From the NCBI GenBank assembly GCA_934446065.1, contig CAKSDP010000029.1, positions 1 through 19,299 of the forward strand: a stretch of DNA of 19,299 bases, written 5' to 3'. Shown in pieces: positions 6,128 through 12,408 of the stretch. Both the position numbers and the translations under genes were made by a program. Within the stretch, counting starts at the first letter, position 1; every line of letters starts with the position of its first letter. The notes under the pieces are model-generated. The model was not told where the DNA came from. It saw only the letters and a program-made list of their open reading frames with translations, and searched no databases. This stretch comes from an uncultured Eubacteriales bacterium (GTDB taxonomy: Bacteria; Bacillota; Clostridia; Oscillospirales; CAG-272).

Positions 6128-7418
6128 ACGATTCCCCCGGCTTTAGTGAAGTATCAAGTATAATACCGTCACATAAGCTCAGATCCATGAAGAGATTATC
6201 ACTATAGTTTGACCAGCCGCATCCGGAATGATCATATAAACACAGTTTGTCTGCATCCCTCTCAATGACCCCGCCGATCTCGACTACTTGAACCGTTTCA
6301 TCACACATATTGACTGCGCCGCGCAGTTCTTCCCCTTTAAGCGACGCGGCGGCAATAGCATAATATACGTCCGACGGCTCAAGCACCTCCATAACTTTGT
6401 GAAGCTCGCCGATGGCTTCGTCGCGACGCCCTGTTTTGAGAAGCTCCCGCGCATACCAAAAAATTTCATAGCCGAGAGCAAGACGGTATCCGCCTTCGCG
6501 AAGAGCTTCTATCTTCTCCCGCATAAAATTGAGTTTGTCCTCTCCGCCGTACTTATCGTTTTCGCACCCTACGACTCCCTGCATTATCTCGTCGTTGTGG
6601 CTTGCCTCGGCAGCCTCTTTTATGCGGGACAGTGTCTCATCGTTTCTCTCCCCCGGGACGAACCAATAGCCCAGCAGCAGGACTTCGGCAAGGGCGAAGT
6701 TCTTTTTATCAGCGTCCGAAAGTGAATCTACCGCTGCAAGCACCTCGCGGTATTCCTTTTCAAAGCCGGATTTGTCGTTTCTGCGACGCCATTTCTTCAG
6801 CTCGTTGACCTGGCGGAGCACGCGCGTCTCAAGTGTCTCGTTTTCGTCATATATCGTTTTTTCCATAACACCATATCCTTTCCGCAGTTGTTTTCTTCCT
6901 TCGGAGAGGCGCCATTTTACCGTTCCCGCCGGCAGGGAAAGCATCTCGGCGATCTCCTTAACAGAATAGCCGTCGAAGTAGTGAAGCTTTACCGTCTCAC
7001 GGATCTTTTCCGTGAGCGACTCGACGGCTTCCCGAAGCTCTTCTCCCTCTGAATCTGCGATGATCGCGACTTCCGGATCGTCGCTGTCGTCGGATTCAAA
7101 ATAGGAAACGACGTCAAGAGAAAGGTCAGGCACCGTGTTCTGATAATGAAACATTATATTTCTCGCCGTATTACGGGCGATTTTTGAAACCCATGCGGAA
7201 AATTTACTGCGCTCGCGGAGCGTGTCGAGCTTCATCCACGCGAAAACAAACGCATCCTGCGCGGCGTCCTCGGAGGAAAATCTGTTGCCCGTAACGCGGT
7301 ACGCCACGGATGTCACGAGCTTTCCGTAACGTGTCACAAGCTCCTCGTATGCCTTGTCGTTTCCGAGAAGGGTAAGTTCAACAAGTGTTTCATCATTTTT
7401 GTCTTTGAAGCGGTTCAT
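6048..7418 (-). CDS. ECF-like sigma-70 family factor, N-terminal part
   Basis: The first about 185 residues are an RNA polymerase sigma factor: region 2 at about 20-93 (DAAQDAFVFAWMKLDTLRE is the core-binding and -10 part) and region 4 at about 127-182 with the helix-turn-helix YSVKEIAEMLSLPAGTVKWR. Residues 187-400 are helical and may form TPR-like repeats. The frame then runs into the junk ending ERQRNRYGTRRNI. Shifting +1 near 6085-6100 joins it to the frame ending at 4829, giving about 862 residues in all. AAAGGA (plus 7425-7430) is six bases before the ATG. It directs RNA polymerase to a specific promoter set, and the long C-terminus probably regulates it in place of a separate anti-sigma factor, none being adjacent. 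I could not pick out its own promoter in 7419-7570. Confidence 0.88.
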   Translation of the reverse strand: MNRFKDKNDETLVELTLLGNDKAYEELVTRYGKLVTSVAYRVTGNRFSSEDAAQDAFVFAWMKLDTLRERSKFSAWVSKIARNTARNIMFHYQNTVPDLSLDVVSYFESDDSDDPEVAIIADSEGEELREAVESLTEKIRETVKLHYFDGYSVKEIAEMLSLPAGTVKWRLSEGRKQLRKGYGVMEKTIYDENETLETRVLRQVNELKKWRRRNDKSGFEKEYREVLAAVDSLSDADKKNFALAEVLLLGYWFVPGERNDETLSRIKEAAEASHNDEIMQGVVGCENDKYGGEDKLNFMREKIEALREGGYRLALGYEIFWYARELLKTGRRDEAIGELHKVMEVLEPSDVYYAIAAASLKGEELRGAVNMCDETVQVVEIGGVIERDADKLCLYDHSGCGWSNYSDNLFMDLSLCDGIILDTSLKPGESFVSSDGKLTYYSKERQRNRYGTRRNI

Positions 7419-7570
7419 GCGGAGTCCTTTCTTATGCTATCGACCTTCGGGTATTTCAGCTTCCGATAATAAGACAATATTTTCTGCGAAAAGGTTGGGT
7501 CGGCGGAAAAATTTTTTCCCGCTGATCGGTATTTGTCACGTCAAAAACCGACCGCTAAAACCGGAGATAT

Positions 7571-7608
7571 AAAACAAAATCGACAAACCTCATATGAGAT
7601 TTGTCGAT
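7571..7608 (-). terminator. Terminator of the tRNA-Thr/tRNA-Tyr unit
   Basis: The self-complementary sequence at 7579-7608 (outer arms ATCGACAAA and TTTGTCGAT, inner CTCATATGAG) is followed on the minus strand by a T-rich run (plus 7571-7579). It lies directly after the tRNA-Tyr 3' end, and would insulate the sigma gene from tRNA transcription. Confidence 0.88.
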
Positions 7609-7611
7609 CTA

Positions 7612-7696
7612 TGGTGGGGGAAGATGGATTCGAACCATCGAAGTCACTGACAACAGATTTACAGTCTGCCCCCTTTGGCCGCTCGGGAATTCCCCC
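7612..7696 (-). tRNA. tRNA-Tyr(GTA)
   Basis: An 85-base class II tRNA on the minus strand with acceptor GGGGGAA/TTCCCCC, anticodon GTA in the loop of stem CAGAC/ATCTG, a long variable arm, T arm GGTTCGAATCC and encoded CCA at 7612-7614. It is cotranscribed behind tRNA-Thr. Confidence 0.97.
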
Positions 7697-7720
7697 ATAC
7701 CGATATTAAGTTTTCGCAGG

Positions 7721-7796
7721 TGGAGCTGGTGGACGGATTCGAACCCCCGACCTGCTGATTACAAATCAGCTGCTCTACCAGCTGAGCTACACCAGC
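7721..7796 (-). tRNA. tRNA-Thr(TGT)
   Basis: A 76-base tRNA on the minus strand with acceptor GCTGGTG/CACCAGC, D arm TAGCTCAGCTGG, anticodon TGT within CTGATTTGTAATCAG, T arm GGGGGTTCGAATCC, and encoded CCA at 7721-7723. It is the first gene of the two-tRNA unit. Confidence 0.97.
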
Positions 7797-7827
7797 CCGT
7801 GGTGCTAACTTTGCCTGCGTGAGATAA

Positions 7828-7856
7828 ATTATAGCACATCAAGCGCGGTTTGTCAA
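7828..7856 (-). promoter_or_regulatory. Sigma-A promoter of tRNA-Thr/tRNA-Tyr
   Basis: On the minus strand a perfect TTGACA (plus 7851-7856) and TATAAT (plus 7828-7833) are separated by 17 bases. The consensus match suits strong stable-RNA expression. Confidence 0.92.
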
Positions 7857-7905
7857 CAGATTTTTTGGGATTTTTTCTAAAACTTCAAATATTATTTTGC
7901 CGGCG

Positions 7906-7934
7906 TTGACAAGCCCTCTCTTGTGTGCTATACT
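7906..7934 (+). promoter_or_regulatory. Sigma-A promoter of the folT-folC operon
   Basis: TTGACA at 7906-7911 and TATACT at 7929-7934 have a 17-base spacer. The predicted start, near 7941, coincides with the first base pairs of the THF aptamer, so the riboswitch forms the very 5' end of the transcript. Confidence 0.9.
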
Positions 7935-7939
7935 TTTCA

Positions 7940-8040
7940 CGAAGAGTAAGGACACTCGCGTGAAGTGCCGTCTGACGGGGAGTTTGCAGGCGGACGAAGA
8001 AAGCTTCGCTTTTGCGGTGGGTGCCCTGAATCCCGCTTCG
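7940..8040 (+). promoter_or_regulatory. THF (tetrahydrofolate) riboswitch aptamer
   Basis: The sequence follows the class I THF riboswitch pattern: closing stem CGAAG (7940-7944) with CTTCG (8036-8040), GAGTA, the conserved TCGCGT..AGTG, a stem CCGTCTG/CAGGCGG around a GGGGAG loop, ACGAAG, GCGGTG and finally ATCCCGCTTC. P2 pairs AGGACAC (7948-7954) with GTGCCCT, with one mismatch. The riboswitch binds reduced folate and represses folate-uptake genes. The next gene is folT, the classical partner. Confidence 0.93.
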
Positions 8041-8048
8041 TAGGGCAG

Positions 8049-8086
8049 CCTTCTTTTCCTGCCGTATGTATAACGGGAAAAGGAGG
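8049..8086 (+). promoter_or_regulatory. SD-sequestering hairpin of folT
   Basis: CCTTCTTTTCC at 8049-8059 pairs with GGAAAAGGAGG at 8076-8086 over 11 positions (one G-T pair). This buries the ribosome binding site of folT, and no T run follows, so control is translational. The preceding AGGGCAGCC (8042-8050) can instead pair with GGGTGCCCT in the 3' part of the aptamer, giving a plausible switch between on and off states. Confidence 0.8.
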
Positions 8087-8095
8087 TATTTTTAT

Positions 8096-8674
8096 ATGAA
8101 AAAAGTAAGAGAAAAAACACTTGCACCCGCGCGCGTGCGCGACAGGATCCGTTTGACTGCGCTGCTTGCCATGCTTGCGGCAATGGGCATCGTCCTCGGA
8201 AAATTTTTGCAGATCCCGATCGGCAACAGCATCCGCATAAGCTTTGAAAATCTCCCCACGCTTTTTGCCGGGGTGGCGTTCGGTCCCTTCTGCGGCGCTG
8301 TCGTCGGACTTGTTGAGGATCTTGTCGGAAGCATACTTGCGGGGTACGCCATAAACCCGTTTATAACGCTCGGAGCGGCGTCGATCGGCGCGGTATCGGG
8401 CGCGGCGGCGCTTTTGGTAAAGAAGATCACCGGTACGGCGGAGATATGCAAGTATCTGCACATAGTATGCGCCGTATTTCCCGCGCACCTCATCGGCTCG
8501 GTGATAATCAAATCGGCTGCGCTGCGCGTTGCGTTCGGTACGCCGTACTCCATGCTTGCGCTGCGCATACCGATATACCTCATTGCGAACGTTGCGGCGG
8601 AGTCCGCGATAATCGCGGTGCTGCTTCAGAACGGGGCTGTTCGCGGAGCGGTGCGGAATCTGAGATCGAAATAA
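8096..8674 (+). CDS. folT: Folate ECF transporter S component FolT
   Basis: A 192-residue membrane protein, the substrate-binding subunit of an energy-coupling factor folate importer. It works with the shared EcfA/EcfA'/EcfT module, which is encoded elsewhere. About six hydrophobic segments are visible. Diagnostic phrases include GKFLQIPIG near residue 36, FENLPTLFAGVAFGP, GLVEDLVGS and AINPFITLGAASIG. The ATG at 8096 is preferred over the in-frame ATG at 8066 because AAAAGGAGG at 8078-8086 sits nine bases before it, and 8066 lies in the loop of the regulatory hairpin. Expression is controlled by the upstream THF riboswitch. folC follows after 19 bases, which fits uptake followed by retention by polyglutamylation. 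Confidence 0.95.
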   Translation: MKKVREKTLAPARVRDRIRLTALLAMLAAMGIVLGKFLQIPIGNSIRISFENLPTLFAGVAFGPFCGAVVGLVEDLVGSILAGYAINPFITLGAASIGAVSGAAALLVKKITGTAEICKYLHIVCAVFPAHLIGSVIIKSAALRVAFGTPYSMLALRIPIYLIANVAAESAIIAVLLQNGAVRGAVRNLRSK

Positions 8675-8693
8675 CAACTGAAAAGAGACACAA

Positions 8694-9950
8694 ATGAACT
8701 ACAAAGAAGCGATGGCGTACATAAAATCGCTCAGGCGATTCGGGTCACGCCCGGGGCTTGAGCGGATCGGCGAGCTGTGCCGAAGGCTCGGTGACCCGCA
8801 GAATGACTTCCGGTACATTCACGTAACGGGTACGAATGGCAAAGGCTCGGTCTGCTCGATGATATACTCGGCTCTGTGCTTTGCGGGGGTCGGGACGGGG
8901 CTGTTCACGTCGCCGTATATGCTTGATTTTTCGGAAAGATTTGCGGCGGACGGGACGTACATCACCCGCGAGGAAATCGCGTCGATCGTGACGGAGATCG
9001 CCCCGCACGCGGACGCGATGGAGGACACGCCGACGGAGTTTGAGCTTCTGACGGCGATGGCATTTCTGTTTTTCCGCGCGAGGGGCTGCAAATTTGTAGT
9101 ATTTGAAGCGGGGATGGGCGGTCGGCTTGACTCGACGAACATCATACCCGCGCCCGAGGTTGCAGTGATAACGGGCGTTGCGCTCGATCACACGGCGATA
9201 CTCGGTCCCACCGTTGAGGCGATAGCCCGCGAGAAGGCGGGGATTATAAAGTGCGGGTGCTCGGTCGTGATCGGCGATATGCCGGCAGAGGCGGAATCGG
9301 TGATTCGTGATACTGCGGCGGCTGTCGGGGCAGAGGTCACTCATGCGGGCGCGGGCACGGCATACGAGCCACGTGACGCGGAGTACAGCTCGGACGGTGT
9401 GGTTTTCACGCTTGACGGGCGCGGCGACTTTTTCCTGCCGCTTTGCGGGATATATCAGCCGAAGAACGCGGCGGTTGCGGTAGCGACGCTTGATCGGACG
9501 CAGCTATGCGGTCGGGCGATTCCCGACATAGTAATAAAGGAAGGATTATCGCGGGCGCGGTGGCGCGGCAGGTTCGAGCTGTTCTCGCCCGATCCGGTAC
9601 TGATATTCGACGGGGCGCACAACCCGCAGGGGATGCGCGCGGCGGCGGACAGTCTTGCGGCGTACTATCCGTCGAAGAAGTTCTGCGTTGTAACGGGGGT
9701 TCTTGCGGACAAGGATTACACTGAGATCGCGTCGATCATGCGCGAATTTGCGCTTGAGGCGCACACGATAACGCCGCAGAACACGCGCGCGCTTTCGGCT
9801 TCCGATTACGCGGAGGTTCTCAGCGGAGCGGGGATTCCGGCTACGCCGCACGGCTCCATGGCTGAGGCTTTAGCGGCGTGCGCGGGGCGAGACACGATCG
9901 TTGTCGGCAGCCTTTACATTTACAAGGATTTTATTGAGGCAACTGAATAG
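8694..9950 (+). CDS. folC: Folylpolyglutamate/dihydrofolate synthase FolC
   Basis: A 418-residue cytosolic Mur-ligase-type enzyme that adds glutamate to folates (and, in bifunctional members, to dihydropteroate) using ATP, keeping folate in the cell. The P-loop GTNGKGS is at residues 46-52. The FEAGMGGRLDSTN motif, the ITGVALDHTAILG loop, EKAGIIK with the lysine that is usually carbamylated, and FDGAHNPQGM are all present. Length is normal for the family. The start is supported by only a weak purine-rich GAAAAGAGA upstream, so it may depend on ribosomes coming from folT. The stop is followed immediately by repeat element A copy 2. A bifunctional role cannot be decided without folP and folB nearby; none is in the window. 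Confidence 0.95.
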   Translation: MNYKEAMAYIKSLRRFGSRPGLERIGELCRRLGDPQNDFRYIHVTGTNGKGSVCSMIYSALCFAGVGTGLFTSPYMLDFSERFAADGTYITREEIASIVTEIAPHADAMEDTPTEFELLTAMAFLFFRARGCKFVVFEAGMGGRLDSTNIIPAPEVAVITGVALDHTAILGPTVEAIAREKAGIIKCGCSVVIGDMPAEAESVIRDTAAAVGAEVTHAGAGTAYEPRDAEYSSDGVVFTLDGRGDFFLPLCGIYQPKNAAVAVATLDRTQLCGRAIPDIVIKEGLSRARWRGRFELFSPDPVLIFDGAHNPQGMRAAADSLAAYYPSKKFCVVTGVLADKDYTEIASIMREFALEAHTITPQNTRALSASDYAEVLSGAGIPATPHGSMAEALAACAGRDTIVVGSLYIYKDFIEATE

Positions 9951-10165
9951 GGGAACGTGCCACTTTCTTGAAATGAAAGAAGCACCTTTCTTAAAAGAAA
10001 GGTGCGCAAAGAACTTTATACTGGGTATATTTAATTGGTTTGTGCAAGACGGATTCTGAAGATGAAATCAAGAGACATCCCACGCTATGGTTCATCCGAA
10101 CTATCAGGAACCTTCGAGTGCGCGGTTTCCGCCACGGACGTGGAGTTTGCACGAACTCAAGCCTC
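9951..10165 (+). repeat. Element A copy 2, downstream of folC
   Basis: This repeat starts directly at the folC stop with GGGAACGTGCCACTTTCTTG. A 10-bp hairpin at 9982-10005 (GCACCTTTCT/AGAAAGGTGC) follows, then GCAAAGAACTTTATACTGGG and the other blocks shared with copies 1 and 3. Relative to them it lacks about 15 bases of the GAGCGG/CCGCTC hairpin region, a loss bounded by CCGC on both sides. It runs into an element C variant at 10160. Confidence 0.9.
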
Positions 10166-10212
10166 CCTTGTGTAAAGGGAGGTGGCAGTCAGAGACTGCC
10201 GGAGGGATTGTG
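10160..10212 (+). repeat. Element C variant (double hairpin)
   Basis: Two small hairpins in a row: CTCCCTT/AAGGGAG and GGCAGTC/GACTGCC, ending GGAGGGATTG. The first stem and the final block match element C at 10271 and 19245. The second stem has a different sequence but is again perfectly paired. Confidence 0.75.
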
Positions 10213-10270
10213 GAACTTATGGTAAGCAGAAACTTTATTAAGTGATGTTTGCATAATTCTTATGTAAAAA

Positions 10271-10322
10271 CAATCCCTCAGTCAGCTGTACGGCTGACAG
10301 CTCCCTTTACACAAGGGAGCCT
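10271..10322 (-). repeat. Element C copy (inverted)
   Basis: On the minus strand it reads GGCTCCCTTGTGTAAAGGGA, then a GTCAGC/GCTGAC hairpin, and ends TGAGGGATTG. It is the inverted form of the copy at the window end. Between it and the previous repeat (10213-10270) I see no gene or clear signal. Confidence 0.85.
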
Positions 10323-10350
10323 AAACTGAAATTTCGCACTCACTATATCT

Positions 10351-10419
10351 ATTTTAATAGGTTGAAAGTTTTTGGGGAAGGGTGCGGGAAACACCTTTTG
10401 TCAAAAAGGGGTGTCCCGC
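10351..10419 (-). repeat. Element B copy 3 (inverted)
   Basis: On the minus strand there is a hairpin (plus 10384-10419, arms GCGGGACACC and GGTGTTTCCCGC) followed by the CCCTTCCCCAAAAACTTT tail ending CTATTAAAA. It is the inverted counterpart of the copies at 4391 and 4469. Confidence 0.85.
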
Positions 10420-10446
10420 TGAAAAAACCATTTATCCGTACTTTAT

Positions 10447-10487
10447 GGAGGAGAGCAGGGGAATCTTTTTAGAAAAGGTTCCCCTGC
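10447..10487 (+). promoter_or_regulatory. Displaced SD plus solo element B hairpin before mnmG
   Basis: GGAGGAG at 10447-10453 is the only good ribosome binding site upstream of mnmG, but it is 49 bases from the ATG at 10503. Between them a hairpin at 10455-10487 pairs GCAGGGGAA with TTCCCCTGC and CTTTT with AAAAG. Folding it leaves about 16 bases between SD and start. The hairpin resembles the stem part of element B without the tail. I could not identify a convincing mnmG promoter in 10213-10446. Confidence 0.55.
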
Positions 10488-10502
10488 CGTGATCGTTTGT
10501 AT

Positions 10503-12395
10503 ATGAATTTTGATGTAATAGTGATCGGCGGCGGACACGCCGGAATCGAGGCAGCATTGGCGTCCGCCCGAATGGGGCTTAAAACCGCAGTCATGACGCT
10601 GTCGCTCGACGGCATCGGCAGTATGCCCTGCAATCCGTCAGTCGGCGGTACCGCAAAAGGCCACCTCGTCTTCGAGATCGACGCGCTCGGCGGAGAGATG
10701 GGCTACGCCGCAGACCGTGTGACCATCCAAAGCCGAACGCTCAATACCGGCAAGGGAGCCGCAGTCCGCTCAAAGCGCGTCCAAGCCGATAGGCGCGAGT
10801 ATTCCGCCCTGATGAAACGCACGCTCGAGGAAACGCCGAACCTCCATATAATTCAAGCCGAAGCTGAGGAGATCCTCTGGGAGGAGGCGGGAGAGCACCG
10901 CAGGGTCTGCGGCGTACTCGCATCGCCCGGCGGCGAGATCGGGGCGAGGGCAGTCATCATCGCCTCCGGCACATACCTCGGCGGACTCACCCACGTCGGC
11001 GCGATACAGCGCGAGAGCGGGCCCGACGGACTCCTGCCCGCGCGCCGCCTGACCGATTCTCTCAAACGCGCCGGCCTTGACCTTATGCGATTCAAAACCG
11101 GTACACCGCCGCGTATCCACCGCGATACGATCGATTTTTCACGTCTCGAAATACAGTACGGCGAGGAGAATATCACCCCGTTCAGCCGACGCACGGACAG
11201 AGCCGCGCTCAACCGTATCGAGCAGGTGCCGTGCCACGTCGTCTATACGAACGCCGATACGCACCGCGTCATCCTCGAAAACCTCGACCGCTCGCCCATG
11301 TATTCCGGAGTGATCCACGGCGTCGGCCCGCGATATTGCCCGAGTATCGAGGACAAGATCGTCCGCTTCCGCGATAAGGAGCGGCATCAGCTTTTCGTCG
11401 AGCCGATGGGGCGCAGCACCGCCGAAATATATTTGCAGGGCTTCTCCTCCTCCATGCCCGACGACGTCCAGTACCGTATGCTGCACACGCTCGCCGGCTT
11501 TGAGGAAGCGGAGATCATGCGCTTTGCCTACGCCATCGAGTACGACTGCGCCGACCCGCAGGGGCTTTACCCCACGCTTGAGTTCAAGGCGATCGAGGGT
11601 CTGTACGGCGCAGGCCAGTTCAACGGCTCCTCCGGATACGAGGAAGCCGCCGCACAGGGGCTTGTCGCCGGGATCAACGCGGCGGCAAAGGTGCTCGGTA
11701 TGGAGCAGCTCATCCTGCCGCGCAGCTCATCGTACATCGGAACTCTTATCGACGACCTCGTAACAAAAGGCACCCACGAGCCGTACAGAATGATGACCTC
11801 GCGCTCGGAGTTCCGCCTGATGCTCCGGCAGGACAACGCCGAGGAGCGCCTCATCCGCTACGGGCACAGGTACGGCCTTGTCTCGGATGAGCGGCTTCGC
11901 GATTTTGAGGCGCGTATGGCGATGCGCGACGGCGAGATCGAGCGGGCGAAGCATCATACGCTTGCGCCGTCGGCAAAGCTGAACGGCATTCTTGAAGCGG
12001 CAGGCAGCACGCCCGTCTCAACGGGAATAAAGCTCGCCGATCTGCTCCGCCGCCCGGAGATCTCGTACAGTATGCTCGCCGAGGTTGACACGGACCGCGG
12101 CGACATTCCGGATGAGATCGCGGAATCGGTTCAGACGGAGCTGAAATACGAGGGGTACGTGAAAAAGCAGGCCGACGAGGCGCGCCGCAGACAGCGGCTC
12201 GAGGATATGCGTCTGCCGCCCGATATATCTTACAAGAGCATCACTGGACTTCGCCTCGAGGCGGCTGAAAAGCTTGAGCGTCTCCGCCCGGCGTCGATCG
12301 GGCAGGCGTCGCGCATATCCGGCGTAAATCCCGCCGATATCACGGTCCTTCTGATCTACCTGAAGGGGAAAAGCGGAAATGCGCCCGAAAAGTAA
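10503..12395 (+). CDS. mnmG: tRNA uridine-5-carboxymethylaminomethyl synthase MnmG
   Basis: A 630-residue FAD enzyme that, with MnmE, installs the carboxymethylaminomethyl group on the wobble uridine of several tRNAs. The dinucleotide-binding motif GGGHAG is at residues 9-14, the signature PCNPSVGG with the family's conserved Cys at 42-49, then GTYLGGLTHVG, SGYEEAAAQGLVAGINAA and SSYIGTLIDDLVTKGTHEPYR in the expected order. The C-terminal helical MnmE/tRNA-binding region is complete. ATG 10503 is chosen over TTG 10497 because the N-terminus then matches the usual length. mnmE is not in the window. A MATE gene follows only 13 bases after the stop and probably shares the transcript. The ribosome binding region is unusual (see the entry at 10447). 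Confidence 0.96.
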   Translation: MNFDVIVIGGGHAGIEAALASARMGLKTAVMTLSLDGIGSMPCNPSVGGTAKGHLVFEIDALGGEMGYAADRVTIQSRTLNTGKGAAVRSKRVQADRREYSALMKRTLEETPNLHIIQAEAEEILWEEAGEHRRVCGVLASPGGEIGARAVIIASGTYLGGLTHVGAIQRESGPDGLLPARRLTDSLKRAGLDLMRFKTGTPPRIHRDTIDFSRLEIQYGEENITPFSRRTDRAALNRIEQVPCHVVYTNADTHRVILENLDRSPMYSGVIHGVGPRYCPSIEDKIVRFRDKERHQLFVEPMGRSTAEIYLQGFSSSMPDDVQYRMLHTLAGFEEAEIMRFAYAIEYDCADPQGLYPTLEFKAIEGLYGAGQFNGSSGYEEAAAQGLVAGINAAAKVLGMEQLILPRSSSYIGTLIDDLVTKGTHEPYRMMTSRSEFRLMLRQDNAEERLIRYGHRYGLVSDERLRDFEARMAMRDGEIERAKHHTLAPSAKLNGILEAAGSTPVSTGIKLADLLRRPEISYSMLAEVDTDRGDIPDEIAESVQTELKYEGYVKKQADEARRRQRLEDMRLPPDISYKSITGLRLEAAEKLERLRPASIGQASRISGVNPADITVLLIYLKGKSGNAPEK

Positions 12396-12408
12396 TTCCG
12401 GAGGGGAC

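Noticed and set aside
9951..10490. Insertion sequence or phage remnant
   Set aside because: There is no transposase or integrase reading frame and no terminal inverted repeats with a target duplication; the sequence is made of short dispersed repeats.
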